Below, piece after piece: positions 7,847-16,613 of a stretch of DNA of 64,000 nucleotides. The DNA is from Kordia zhangzhouensis (GTDB lineage Bacteria > Bacteroidota > Bacteroidia > Flavobacteriales > Flavobacteriaceae), in the NCBI RefSeq assembly GCF_001005305.1, contig NZ_LBMH01000005.1, positions 186,001 to 250,000 on the forward strand, read 5' to 3'. The translations under genes were made by a program, and so were the position numbers. The notes beneath the pieces are model-generated. The model ran no database searches, was not told the origin of the DNA, and saw nothing but the letters and a program-made list of their open reading frames with translations. Every line of letters starts with the position of its first letter. Position 1 is the stretch's first letter.

Positions 7847-9484
7847 ATGAAGCGTTTATTCATACTCATTTTCTGTATAATTTTCATCATTGCATGCAAA
7901 ACCAATTCATCAGAGAATAACAAATCTGTCAACAAATCTCAACCGTTTGTTTGGGAAGCTGCCAATGTATATTTTATGCTGACTGATCGTTTTTACAACG
8001 GAAATGAATCAAATGACGTTAATTATGACAGAACCAAACAACCGGCTAAACTTAGAGGTTTTATGGGCGGTGATGTAGCAGGAATAACACAAAAAATCAA
8101 AGAAGGATATTTTGATGACCTTGGTGTAAATGCTATTTGGTTTTCTCCTGTACTAGAACAAATCCATGATAGTACTGATGAAGGAACCGGAAATACGTAT
8201 GCTTTTCATGGATATTGGACAAAAGATTGGACTAGCTTCGATGCAAATTTTTGTACCCAAAATGAATTTAAAGAATTAATTGAAACGGCTCATCAACATG
8301 GCATTCGTATATTAATGGATGTTGTAATGAATCACACTGGTCCTGTAACCCAAAAAGATTCTGTTTGGGAGACAGATTGGGTGCGAACTGAACCGAGTTG
8401 TACCTACAAAAATTATGATACAGCAGTCAATTGTACATTAGTCAAAAATCTTCCTGATGTATTAACCAATAGTGAAGAAGAAGTCTCTTTACCTGCTACA
8501 TTAGTAACCAAGTGGAAAGCAGAAGGTCGTTACGAACAAGAAACAAAAGAATTAACTGCTTTTTTTGAACGTACTGGCTTAAAAAAAACACCTAGAAACT
8601 ACCTCATTAAATGGTTGACAGATTATGTTCGTGAATACGGAATTGACGGGTATCGTGTAGACACTGTAAAGCATGTTGAAGAAGAAGCTTGGAATGCATT
8701 AAGTAAAGAAGCTAGAGCTGCCTTTCAAGCGTGGAAAAAAGCCAATCCTGAAGCAGTATTGGATAATCAAGACTTTTTTATGTTAGGAGAATTGTATGGC
8801 TATGGAATTGATGGACATCGCTATTATGATTTTGGCGATCAAAAAGTTGATTATTACACTCATGGCTTTGACAATTTAATCAATTTTCAATTCAAATATG
8901 ATGCGCAAAAAGACTATGAAGCTATCTTTTCAAAATATGATAGCATTCTTCATAACGAGTTAAAAGGCAAGAGCGTTATGAATTACATCAGTTCGCATGA
9001 TGATGGTGACCCTTTTGACAAAACACGAGAAAAACCATATGAATCTGCAACTAAATTGCTCCTAGCTCCAGGAATTTCACAAATTTATTATGGAGATGAA
9101 ACGCAGCGTTCTTTAATCATTGAAGGTACAAATGGAGATGCCACTTTGCGCTCGTTTATGAATTGGGAAGCAATCAACAATCCTGAAATAAAAAAAATAC
9201 TCACGCATTGGCAAAAATTGGGGCAATTCCGAAAAGCGCATCCAGCAATTGGTGCAGGAAAACATACAATGATTTCTCAAAGTCCGTATGTATTTTCGAG
9301 AACTTTCAACACTGATAAAGTGGTGATTGGATTGAATCTTCCGAAAGGTGTAAAAGAAATCTCCCTAGGAAATCAATTTGAAGACGGAATTGAAATAACC
9401 GATCAGTATTCTGGAAAAACAGCAGTAGTAATTGATGGAAAAGTAACAATCGATTCCGAATTTTCGATAGTGTTATTGCATTAA
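7847..9484 (+). CDS. GH13 alpha-amylase, periplasmic lipoprotein
   Basis: A 545-residue alpha-glucan hydrolase. The lipoprotein signal (KRLFILIFCIIFIIAC) indicates membrane anchoring outside the cytoplasm. All four GH13 regions are present: I MDVVMNH; II GYRVDTVKH with the nucleophile Asp at about residue 271; III MLGELYG with the acid/base Glu at about 314; IV YISSHDD with the transition-state Asp at about 384. The layout after region II resembles MalS-like periplasmic amylases. No SusC/SusD pair is adjacent, so it is not part of a visible utilisation locus. The start at 7847 is chosen over upstream codons because it begins the signal peptide. Confidence 0.92.
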   Translation: MKRLFILIFCIIFIIACKTNSSENNKSVNKSQPFVWEAANVYFMLTDRFYNGNESNDVNYDRTKQPAKLRGFMGGDVAGITQKIKEGYFDDLGVNAIWFSPVLEQIHDSTDEGTGNTYAFHGYWTKDWTSFDANFCTQNEFKELIETAHQHGIRILMDVVMNHTGPVTQKDSVWETDWVRTEPSCTYKNYDTAVNCTLVKNLPDVLTNSEEEVSLPATLVTKWKAEGRYEQETKELTAFFERTGLKKTPRNYLIKWLTDYVREYGIDGYRVDTVKHVEEEAWNALSKEARAAFQAWKKANPEAVLDNQDFFMLGELYGYGIDGHRYYDFGDQKVDYYTHGFDNLINFQFKYDAQKDYEAIFSKYDSILHNELKGKSVMNYISSHDDGDPFDKTREKPYESATKLLLAPGISQIYYGDETQRSLIIEGTNGDATLRSFMNWEAINNPEIKKILTHWQKLGQFRKAHPAIGAGKHTMISQSPYVFSRTFNTDKVVIGLNLPKGVKEISLGNQFEDGIEITDQYSGKTAVVIDGKVTIDSEFSIVLLH

Positions 9485-9579
9485 CACTACTCAAAATAGC
9501 CAAAAGAATACTAAAATAGTATACATCATCCAATACTGTACAATAGTATCTTTTTAAGGTTATTTAAGGTTGTATTCTT

Positions 9580-9609
9580 GAAAAGTATCATCCTAAATGG
9601 ATACTTTTC
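9580..9609 (+). terminator. Rho-independent terminator
   Basis: A perfect 10-bp stem GAAAAGTATC / GATACTTTTC with a 10-base loop, followed by a T-rich tail. It ends the amylase transcript. The rest of the 9485-9705 gap holds a short tandem TTTAAGGTTR repeat and no gene. Confidence 0.8.
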
Positions 9610-9677
9610 TTTTATTTATTCAAACCTAGTCTTAAAAATCCTTTATTCCCAAGATGAGAGAATAACTAAAAAAATTA

Positions 9678-9685
9678 GTACTTTT
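9678..9685 (+). promoter_or_regulatory. Putative -7 box TACTTTTA
   Basis: It lies in TTAGTACTTTTAAT, 20 bases before the ATG of the DUF1801 gene. Confidence 0.4.
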
Positions 9686-9705
9686 AATTTCATAAAAATA
9701 CTCCT

Positions 9706-10179
9706 ATGAAATACACAGCAAATTCAATTGAAGCATACATCGAACAACTTCCTGAAGAACGCAAAGAACCTATTACAAGACTTAGAAATATACTTTTGGA
9801 AAATTTACCTGATGGTTTTTCTGAACAGGTTAACTACAACATGCCTTCATTTGTAGTTTCACATGCTATTTATCCAGGCGGTTATCATTGCGATCCGAAA
9901 CTTCCTTTGCCTTTTATTAGTTATGCTTCTCAAAAAAACTTTGTGGCACTATATCACATGGGAATTTATGCAAAAAAAGAGTTATTAGACTGGTTTGTTG
10001 CAGAATATCCTAAGCATTGTAAGTACAAGTTAGACATGGGGAAAAGTTGCATCCGCTTTAAAAAAATGAACGATATTCCTTATGAATTGATTGCTGAATT
10101 GGCAAAAAAAATGTCTCCAAATGATTGGATTGAACTTTACGAAAAAAATGTAAAAGGAGATACAAAACAACCCAAATAA
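9706..10179 (+). CDS. DUF1801 domain protein
   Basis: A 157-residue cytoplasmic protein of the DUF1801 (YdhG/YobT-like) family. Family features are the N-terminal IEAYIEQLPEERKEPITRLRNIL helix, the NYNMPSF segment, FISYASQKNFVALYHMG, and the GKSCIRFKKMNDIP strand. Some relatives have been linked to iron handling, but the function is not established. It runs convergently toward trmH with only six bases between stops. Confidence 0.85.
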   Translation: MKYTANSIEAYIEQLPEERKEPITRLRNILLENLPDGFSEQVNYNMPSFVVSHAIYPGGYHCDPKLPLPFISYASQKNFVALYHMGIYAKKELLDWFVAEYPKHCKYKLDMGKSCIRFKKMNDIPYELIAELAKKMSPNDWIELYEKNVKGDTKQPK

Positions 10180-10185
10180 CTCCGG

Positions 10186-10845
10186 CTAAGAATGAACCTC
10201 ATGGTAACGTCGTAAAACATCTTCTACACTACGGATGGATTTTTTACACCAATCGAGACGTTTTTCCATTATTTCAGTTTCACTCAAACGCCAAGAAATT
10301 GTAGAATTTCTAAGTTTTGCAGTAACATGTTGCATTGTAATTGCGGCAGAAACAGAAATATTTAAACTTTCAGTAAAACCTACCATGGGGATTTTTAAAA
10401 ATTCATCTGCTTGCGACAAAACCTCTTCACTCAACCCTTCTCGTTCTTTTCCAAAAAAGAAAGCAGCCTTTTCAGTGATGTCAAAATCATGTAAATATTG
10501 AGAGTCTCCATGCGGTGTCGTAGCAACAATCCGATATCCTTGTGCTTTCAGTGAATCAATACAAACCTTAGTCTCAGAATAACGGTGAATATCAACCCAT
10601 TTTTGTGCGCCCATAGCAATTTCTCTGTCCATTTTTTTACCTAAGCGCGCTTCAATCACATGCACATCTTGAATTCCAAATACGTCACAGCTTCGCAGTA
10701 CCGCACTTGTGTTATGCAATTGATACACATCTTCAACCGCAACAGTAAAATGACGCGTACGTTCTTTTAATACCTTTGAAAATAATTCTTTTCTTCTATC
10801 GGTCAAATATCCCTCTAAATGTTCTAACAACTTCTTGTCTATCAT
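10186..10845 (-). CDS. trmH: tRNA (guanosine-2'-O-)-methyltransferase, TrmH family
   Basis: A 219-residue SPOUT methyltransferase that probably adds the 2'-O-methyl group to G18 of tRNA using SAM. Visible motifs: NTSAVLRSCDVFGI (motif 1), IVATTPHG, FFFGKEREGLS (motif 2) and IPMVGFTESLNISVSAAITM (motif 3, knot). The RTRHFTVAVEDVYQLHN N-terminus and about 30 C-terminal residues match TrmH rather than RlmB, but the exact target nucleotide is inferred from the family. Confidence 0.9.
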   Translation of the reverse strand: MIDKKLLEHLEGYLTDRRKELFSKVLKERTRHFTVAVEDVYQLHNTSAVLRSCDVFGIQDVHVIEARLGKKMDREIAMGAQKWVDIHRYSETKVCIDSLKAQGYRIVATTPHGDSQYLHDFDITEKAAFFFGKEREGLSEEVLSQADEFLKIPMVGFTESLNISVSAAITMQHVTAKLRNSTISWRLSETEIMEKRLDWCKKSIRSVEDVLRRYHEVHS

Positions 10846-10955
10846 ACCACAAATCTATTATTAAAAACACTTTTCACCAAAATGAAGAGATGTTTTACAA
10901 AAACGTTTTGTTCCTGCATAATTTCCCTATTTTAGTAAATTCTAATACGAATGCA

Positions 10956-12134
10956 ATGAGATTCTTTTTTTCAATACTATTTTCTTTTTTCACTTTTACA
11001 ATGTGGACACAAGAATCCAATGAAGTGTTTGCTGAAAATAATTATGAAAACAACCTAAAAGTAGTTGCATTCGCCAAAAAACTATTGAACTCTTTTCATG
11101 AGTATGATACTCGTTTTTTTTATACACATTTTCATAAGGAAGCATTTGTTTCAACAGTGATAGACACTCAAAAAGAACCTTTTGAAAAGAATTTACAGAC
11201 ATTTCAAAAAACTTTTGAAAAAGGATTTTTACAAGAATATTTCAAAATTCCAGAAAACATTCATACGTTAATTAAAAATGGCGCTTCGTTTGATATTGTA
11301 AACTACTATTACCATTTAGATGAAAAAAAATACCATTTACTTTTTCGGTTATTTACCGAAGAAGATCATATTGATTACTACGATTTTCAACTCGATTATG
11401 TAGATGATGATTTTTTGGTGGAAGACTTATACAGATACAAAGCAGGTGAATATCTCAGTGAAACATTAAAAAATATTCACACTATTGTACATTCCAATTT
11501 TTCTGGAGATACTCAAGAAAACAGAAAACGGCAACAAGTTTACTTCTTTTTAGTTCGCTACAGTACTCTATTTTCCAACAATTATGAACGAGCGTTTACA
11601 GCAATACAAAATCTAAAAGGAGACTTTACTAATAGTAAGCTATATCACACTGCAAAAATAGAGATTGCTTCTCAGATTAATGATGTATTTTACATGGAAG
11701 CCATTGATGAATTTCTAAAAAAGTTTCCTTATGATACGTCTACAAGTTTGTATGCGTTAGACTATTATTGTCTTCTCAAAAATTACAATGCGTCAATGAG
11801 CATCTTAGATGATCTTGCTGAAGTTACAGAAGATGATTTTCTAGAGTTTTTACGGGCAAATGTAGCAATGCAATTTGACGACTACCAAACTGCCGAAAAA
11901 GGATACGCGTATATTGTTAATCAATATCCTTACTTTAATAGCGGATTTATCAGTTTGATTTTATTATATGATGAACTACAAAAACATGAGGATAATATTG
12001 TGTTATTAAGTAGAATCATTGAAAATACAGAATATACCAAACAAGATTTAATCAATTTTATTGATGACAAAACCAATGAATTAAAACATTTACCTAACGC
12101 CCAAATATATAAACGATGGAAAAGAAAAAAATAG
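10956..12134 (+). CDS. Secreted tetratricopeptide-like protein of unknown function
   Basis: A 392-residue protein starting with a signal peptide (RFFFSILFSFFTFTMWTQ). The C-terminal half is built of helix pairs resembling TPR units (for example DDYQTAEKGYAYIVNQYPYF); the N-terminal half has a mixed acidic fold I do not recognise. It is probably periplasmic. The frame is open back to 10776, overlapping trmH on the other strand, but ATG at 10956 is taken because the signal peptide starts there. Its last 19 bases overlap the sirtuin gene, so the two are probably co-transcribed. Confidence 0.65.
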   Translation: MRFFFSILFSFFTFTMWTQESNEVFAENNYENNLKVVAFAKKLLNSFHEYDTRFFYTHFHKEAFVSTVIDTQKEPFEKNLQTFQKTFEKGFLQEYFKIPENIHTLIKNGASFDIVNYYYHLDEKKYHLLFRLFTEEDHIDYYDFQLDYVDDDFLVEDLYRYKAGEYLSETLKNIHTIVHSNFSGDTQENRKRQQVYFFLVRYSTLFSNNYERAFTAIQNLKGDFTNSKLYHTAKIEIASQINDVFYMEAIDEFLKKFPYDTSTSLYALDYYCLLKNYNASMSILDDLAEVTEDDFLEFLRANVAMQFDDYQTAEKGYAYIVNQYPYFNSGFISLILLYDELQKHEDNIVLLSRIIENTEYTKQDLINFIDDKTNELKHLPNAQIYKRWKRKK

Positions 12135-12817
12135 TTATCCTTACGGGTGCTGGTATTAGTGCCGAAAGCGGTATAAAAACATTTCGTGATGCAGATGGTT
12201 TATGGGAAGGGCATGATGTAATGGAAGTCGCTTCGCCAGTTGGCTTTAAAAAAAATCCTGCATTGGTTCTTGATTTTTACAATCAACGAAGAAAACAGTT
12301 AAAGGAAGTTGTGCCCAATCAAGGACATATCTCTTTGGTAGCATTGGAAACACAATACAATGTAACTATTATCACTCAAAATGTGGATGATCTTCACGAA
12401 CGCGCAGGTAGTTCACATATTATACATTTACATGGAGAATTAACGAAAGTCAGAAGCACTCTAGCACCTTACAAAGTTTATCATCATACCGAAGATATCA
12501 CACTAGGAGATTTATGTGAAAAAGGGGGGCAATTACGTCCTCATATTGTTTGGTTTGGTGAACAAGTACCTATGATTGAAACGGCTATTTCTGAATGTGT
12601 ACAAGCCGATATTTTACTTATCATTGGAACTTCAATGCAAGTATATCCTGCTGCAAGTTTGATTGATTTTGTGCCACAACACACTGATATCTACTTTATT
12701 GACCCTAAACCAGCATTACCTCAAAAATCATATCAAAATTTGACTGTTGTGGCCGAAAATGCTTCAACAGGAGTTCCCAAAGTTGTTCAGTCACTACTTG
12801 AAAAGATGACTAACTAA
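12116..12817 (+). CDS. cobB: NAD-dependent protein deacylase, Sir2 family (class III-like)
   Basis: A 233-residue sirtuin that removes acyl groups from lysines using NAD, making O-acyl-ADP-ribose and nicotinamide. Motifs: GAGISAESGIKTFRD (NAD), TQNVDDLHERAG, HLHGEL with the catalytic His, IVWFGEQVP, GTSMQVYPAAS. Tyr55 and Arg58 (YNQR) form the YxxR signature of class III sirtuins (CobB/SIRT5 type), which prefer succinyl/malonyl lysine. The usual four zinc cysteines are not there; only one Cys remains, in GDLCEKGGQLRPH. The start overlaps the upstream gene by 19 bases. Confidence 0.92.
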   Translation: MEKKKIVILTGAGISAESGIKTFRDADGLWEGHDVMEVASPVGFKKNPALVLDFYNQRRKQLKEVVPNQGHISLVALETQYNVTIITQNVDDLHERAGSSHIIHLHGELTKVRSTLAPYKVYHHTEDITLGDLCEKGGQLRPHIVWFGEQVPMIETAISECVQADILLIIGTSMQVYPAASLIDFVPQHTDIYFIDPKPALPQKSYQNLTVVAENASTGVPKVVQSLLEKMTN

Positions 12818-12829
12818 AAAATTGAAGAC

Positions 12830-13306
12830 CTACTGAGGCTGTCCCTCTTTTATTTTTAACATTGCCCGAGAAGTATTTACCCAATCTTCAATTTCTTTCA
12901 CTTGTGCATCTGTTAATTTTGCATCGCTATGTGTCCATAAATAAGAAGCTATAGGCATATGTCCTTCTTTAATTTCTTCAATAACTTCTTCCAATTTATG
13001 ATCCTTTCTCTTGGTAGAATATGAACTCCATTCGGAAAAATTCAATTCTTCTTTTCCATGATCTACATGCCCTTTCATCCAATAAGAAATAGGCTCTATT
13101 TTTCCATACCAAGGATATCGTGTGTTATTAGAATGACAGTCATAACAAGCTACTTGAAGTGTTTTTTGTACTGAAGCTGGCGGATTGGTTTCTGCAATAA
13201 ACGGATTAAGATCTGCAGGATCACTCTCATTCAATTCTGGACCAAAAAATTGTAAAATTACCAAAGCAATCAATGCTACTACTGCTATTTTTTTGACTAT
13301 CTTCAT
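12830..13306 (-). CDS. Haem-binding domain protein, membrane-anchored
   Basis: A 158-residue protein with an N-terminal membrane anchor or uncleaved signal (KIVKKIAVVALIALVILQFF) and one c-type haem motif, CYDCHSNNTRYPWY, followed by the family-typical KIEPISYWMKGHVDHGKEELNFSEW. This matches the Bacteroidota Haem_bd domain. It probably binds haem on the periplasmic side; the redox partner is unknown. The frame runs 14 codons further upstream, but ATG at 13306 is chosen because it begins the basic-hydrophobic anchor. Confidence 0.85.
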   Translation of the reverse strand: MKIVKKIAVVALIALVILQFFGPELNESDPADLNPFIAETNPPASVQKTLQVACYDCHSNNTRYPWYGKIEPISYWMKGHVDHGKEELNFSEWSSYSTKRKDHKLEEVIEEIKEGHMPIASYLWTHSDAKLTDAQVKEIEDWVNTSRAMLKIKEGQPQ

Positions 13307-13341
13307 TTCTTTATTTTTATAGAGGTCTAAAATATAAAAAA

Positions 13342-13914
13342 ATGACATTCGAGCAACTGTATTCAGAACTTAATTATGTGAATCATTCTCGCGAAAAGCG
13401 AAATTATTATGCCAATATAGTACTAAATCATCCTGAACTTCTACCTACACTTTTAAAAGTTGTTTTTACTGTTGATGATAAAATCTCTGCCAGAGCTGCT
13501 TGGTTGTTCGAATTTGTAGCTAGAGAACAATTGGACGCTATACTTCCGTATATTGACCTATACATAGAAAATATGCAAAAAGTATATTTAGATCCTGCTG
13601 TTCGACCAATGGCAAAAGTAGCTGAATACCTTATAGAAGCTTATTATCACAAAACCCCTAATTTGACAAAGGAAAAACTGACTAAAAAACATCGTGAAAA
13701 AATTACAGAAACTTGTTTTGATTGGATGATTAGCAATCAAAAAGTAGCTGTAAAAGCGTACTCTATGCGTTCTTTATATTTACTAGGAAAAGAATTTGAT
13801 TGGATTCACGATGAGTTGATTGTTATTTTAGAACGTGATTTTGCCTCACAAAGCGCCGCTTTTAAAGCTAGAGCTAGGCAACTAATCCAACGAATGAAAA
13901 AAGCGAGAAAATGA
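13342..13914 (+). CDS. HEAT-like helical protein upstream of purB
   Basis: A 190-residue all-helical cytoplasmic protein. Paired helices such as DKISARAAWLFEFVAREQLDAILPYI and QKVAVKAYSMRSLYLLG look like degenerate HEAT/ARM repeats. There is no signal peptide or catalytic motif. Homologues in this position before purB in flavobacteria are sometimes mislabelled adenylosuccinate lyase because of the neighbour; nothing in this sequence resembles that enzyme. Function unknown. purB starts 69 bases later behind its own promoter-like box. Confidence 0.7.
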   Translation: MTFEQLYSELNYVNHSREKRNYYANIVLNHPELLPTLLKVVFTVDDKISARAAWLFEFVAREQLDAILPYIDLYIENMQKVYLDPAVRPMAKVAEYLIEAYYHKTPNLTKEKLTKKHREKITETCFDWMISNQKVAVKAYSMRSLYLLGKEFDWIHDELIVILERDFASQSAAFKARARQLIQRMKKARK

Positions 13915-13948
13915 ACGTTTAAAATTTTATTACCAGCATTGTAAAAAG

Positions 13949-13956
13949 TATATTTG
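13949..13956 (+). promoter_or_regulatory. -7 box TAtaTTTG before purB
   Basis: A perfect Bacteroidota -7 match 27 bases before the purB ATG. This argues for the ATG at 13984 and against the TTG start at 13954, which lies inside the box. Confidence 0.5.
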
Positions 13957-13983
13957 TGTCTTCTAAACTACAACACAACAACA

Positions 13984-15327
13984 ATGACGCTTACAACGCT
14001 TAACGCCATTTCTCCTATTGATGGAAGGTATCGTTCAAAAACCATCGCTTTAGCAGATTATTTTAGTGAAGAATCTCTAATTAAATATCGAGTACTCGTA
14101 GAGATTGAGTATTTTATTGCTCTTTGTAATATTCCATTACCTCAACTTGAAAATTTTGATGCTTCTTTATATGACGATTTGCGAAATATTTACGAAAATT
14201 TTTCAACTGCTGATGCTGAAGCAATCAAGGATATTGAAAAAGTAACCAATCATGATGTAAAAGCGGTAGAATACTTTATCAAGCAAAAATTTGATGAATT
14301 ATCTATTTCTACTTACAAAGAGTTTATTCACTTTGGTTTGACTTCTCAAGATATTAACAACACTGCAATACCTCTTTCTATCAAAGAAGCTTTGCAAAAT
14401 GTGTATCTTCCTGAATTGACTAGTGTTTTAATAAAATTAAAAGAATTGGCCAACGAGTGGTCTGAAGTTTCCATGCTGGCAAGAACCCATGGACAACCAG
14501 CTTCTCCTACTCGCTTAGGAAAGGAAATTGAAGTTTTTATTACCAGAATAGAAGCTCAAGTTGAATCTATTGCCGGAATTCCGCATGCAGCCAAATTTGG
14601 TGGAGCCACTGGAAATTTTAATGCTCACAAAGTAGCCTATCCAACTATTGATTGGAAAGCGTTTGGTTCTGACTTTGTAGAACGTGTATTAGGATTGCAT
14701 CATTCTTTTCCAACAACTCAAATAGAACACTACGATCATGTAGCTGGAATTTTTGATGGCTTGAAACGCATCAATACGATATTAATTGATTTAGATAGAG
14801 ATTTTTGGACGTATATTTCGATGGATTATTTTAAGCAAAAAATCAAAGCTGGTGAAGTTGGTTCTTCTGCTATGCCACATAAAGTAAATCCAATTGATTT
14901 TGAAAATAGCGAAGGAAATTTAGGTATTGCAAATGCTATTTTTTCACATTTAGCTGCCAAATTACCTATTTCAAGATTGCAACGAGATCTTACCGATTCA
15001 ACAGTTCTTAGAAATGTAGGTGTTCCTTTTGGACATACGGTAATTGGTTTTCAATCTACATTAAAAGGGTTGAACAAATTATTACTTAATCAAGACAAAT
15101 TTGACGAAGATTTAGAAAATAATTGGGCAGTTGTTGCAGAAGCAATACAAACAATTTTACGAAGAGAAAATTACCCAAATCCTTACGAGGCTTTAAAAGG
15201 ATTGACACGTACTAATGAAAAAATTACAGAGACTTCTATCTCAAATTTCATAGACACTTTGTCGGTTTCTGATGCCATAAAATCTGAATTAAAAAATATA
15301 AATCCAACGAATTACACAGGAATTTAA
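13984..15327 (+). CDS. purB: Adenylosuccinate lyase
   Basis: A 447-residue fumarase/aspartase-superfamily enzyme acting twice in purine synthesis: SAICAR to AICAR plus fumarate, and adenylosuccinate to AMP plus fumarate. Motifs: SPIDGRYRSK at the N-terminus, TNHDVKAVEYF, HFGLTSQDINNT, ARTHGQPASPTRLGKE, and the superfamily signature SSAMPHKVNPIDFENSEGN at about residues 295-313. The frame opens ten codons earlier, but ATG at 13984 gives the standard N-terminus and lies after the -7 box. Confidence 0.97.
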   Translation: MTLTTLNAISPIDGRYRSKTIALADYFSEESLIKYRVLVEIEYFIALCNIPLPQLENFDASLYDDLRNIYENFSTADAEAIKDIEKVTNHDVKAVEYFIKQKFDELSISTYKEFIHFGLTSQDINNTAIPLSIKEALQNVYLPELTSVLIKLKELANEWSEVSMLARTHGQPASPTRLGKEIEVFITRIEAQVESIAGIPHAAKFGGATGNFNAHKVAYPTIDWKAFGSDFVERVLGLHHSFPTTQIEHYDHVAGIFDGLKRINTILIDLDRDFWTYISMDYFKQKIKAGEVGSSAMPHKVNPIDFENSEGNLGIANAIFSHLAAKLPISRLQRDLTDSTVLRNVGVPFGHTVIGFQSTLKGLNKLLLNQDKFDEDLENNWAVVAEAIQTILRRENYPNPYEALKGLTRTNEKITETSISNFIDTLSVSDAIKSELKNINPTNYTGI

Positions 15328-15397
15328 CTTGAACTGTAATTTAAGATATTTTTTTTATTAATTTAGCGACGCCAAGAACTAACAAAAATAAATCTTT

Positions 15398-15934
15398 GTG
15401 GGTATAAAAATCACAAATTCTAAAGTGGATCCCAAATTGAATCCATCCCATACGAATGGTAGATTGCAAATCAAGAAAGCAATCTATAATAAAGCGTTAA
15501 AATCTTTTATTAAAGATGCTTATGGTTCAGGAGTTCACTTTGGTAATATGGACAATAATTTAAAGGAAATTTTAATAAAACTTTCTTTAAATGATGTGAT
15601 GGAAGGTACTGTAAAACTTCCTTCTATTGATGTAAACACATTGACTGCTGTGAATGATCAGCAAAATGAATTCTCTGATTTTAATTTATACGATAATTTT
15701 GTGTGTACTTTTTATGCCAAAGAAGGTGTTTCGTATGATGAGTTCATGAAAGGAATCGAAAAATTAAAAGCTAAATTGTTAGATACCTATAACAAAGAAG
15801 TACATCAAGAAATTTTAGAGAAAGATCACGAGACAAGGCTGATGATGAAAAAGAGAGAGATTAAAGAGATTATCTTTTTTGTTTTACTGGCTATTCTTGC
15901 ATTGATTTTTATCTACTTTTTTTCTAAAAAGTAG
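15398..15934 (+). CDS. Unknown protein with a C-terminal membrane anchor
   Basis: A 178-residue protein whose soluble, charged N-terminal part (about 1-155) precedes one terminal hydrophobic helix (EIIFFVLLAILALIFIYFFSKK), so it is predicted to be tail-anchored. The start is GTG at 15398; no ATG lies near. It has the codon usage of its neighbours and a strong terminator follows. I do not recognise the soluble domain. Confidence 0.65.
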   Translation: MGIKITNSKVDPKLNPSHTNGRLQIKKAIYNKALKSFIKDAYGSGVHFGNMDNNLKEILIKLSLNDVMEGTVKLPSIDVNTLTAVNDQQNEFSDFNLYDNFVCTFYAKEGVSYDEFMKGIEKLKAKLLDTYNKEVHQEILEKDHETRLMMKKREIKEIIFFVLLAILALIFIYFFSKK

Positions 15935-15950
15935 TAACTGTATACTATCA

Positions 15951-15998
15951 AAATAGAAAAGCTGTTCTTTGTTAAAGGAACAGCTTTTCTATTTTTTT
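15951..15998. terminator. Bidirectional rho-independent terminator
   Basis: A 16-bp perfect stem (AATAGAAAAGCTGTTC at 15952-15967 with its complement at 15978-15993) and a T run on the plus side. It separates the convergent tail-anchored protein and lipoprotein genes. Confidence 0.9.
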
Positions 15999-16527
15999 AT
16001 TTAAAATAAGAGCTTAAACCTCCCAAATCTAACTGCATTTGATCGCTTTGAGAAACTAATTGGTATAATTCCATAAACTTGGTAAGTGTCATATCATCTC
16101 CTACTATTCGTGTAATAGCAAAACCAAGTTCTTTATTGGAAACAAAAATAATAATCTCATCAATTTCCTCCTCTTCACCTATATATTTAATTGTCCCCTT
16201 GTTTCCAAGATCAATTAACTCTTCGTACTTTTTTTGCTTTAGGATAGAAGCTATCTTCTTTTTCTCTACCGAATATTCTTCTTCTTTGTTCGGATCATAT
16301 TTATACAGTAAAACATTTACTCGTTGAATGGCATCAAATGCTTCTTGTTGTTTTTCGGTAAGTTGTAAACTTTCTCCTTTTAAGCTTCCTATAGGAATTG
16401 TGCTAGATGAGAAACCAATTTTTTCAGCATTGTTCAAAATATAATTATGTAAACTATTTTTATCAGAACAACTGGTCATTCCTAAAAAGAGAAAAAGTAC
16501 TACGACAATAGATTGTAGTGTTTTCAT
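15997..16527 (-). CDS. DUF4252 lipoprotein
   Basis: A 176-residue lipoprotein (KTLQSIVVVLFLFLGMTSC, Cys at about residue 20) whose C-terminal region resembles DUF4252 (EIDEIIIFVSNKELGFAITRIVGDDMTLTKFMELYQLV). It is the last gene of a sigma factor operon that already contains another DUF4252 protein. ATG at 16527 is chosen at the signal peptide rather than the upstream in-frame ATG at 16584, which lies inside the hairpin between the genes. Function unknown; likely on the periplasmic side. Confidence 0.75.
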   Translation of the reverse strand: MKTLQSIVVVLFLFLGMTSCSDKNSLHNYILNNAEKIGFSSSTIPIGSLKGESLQLTEKQQEAFDAIQRVNVLLYKYDPNKEEEYSVEKKKIASILKQKKYEELIDLGNKGTIKYIGEEEEIDEIIIFVSNKELGFAITRIVGDDMTLTKFMELYQLVSQSDQMQLDLGGLSSYFK

Positions 16528-16557
16528 ATTAATGATTGTTTTTGATTGATGAATATA

Positions 16558-16596
16558 CAAAAAGCGCGTCAACAGTAAATACACTGCTGACGCGCT
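16558..16596 (-). terminator. Terminator/attenuator inside the sigma-DUF4252 operon
   Basis: AGCGCGTCA (16563-16571) pairs with TGACGCGCT (16588-16596), extended inward with one mismatch. On the minus strand TTTTT follows. It lies 18 bases past the first DUF4252 stop and about 30 bases before the next gene, so it can end or reduce transcription into the second one. Confidence 0.75.
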
Positions 16597-16613
16597 ATGA
16601 TGTTATGAATGCT

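Noticed and set aside
13342-13914. Calling the gene before purB an adenylosuccinate lyase fragment
   Set aside because: It lacks every fumarase-superfamily motif and is a HEAT-like helical protein; the complete purB follows.
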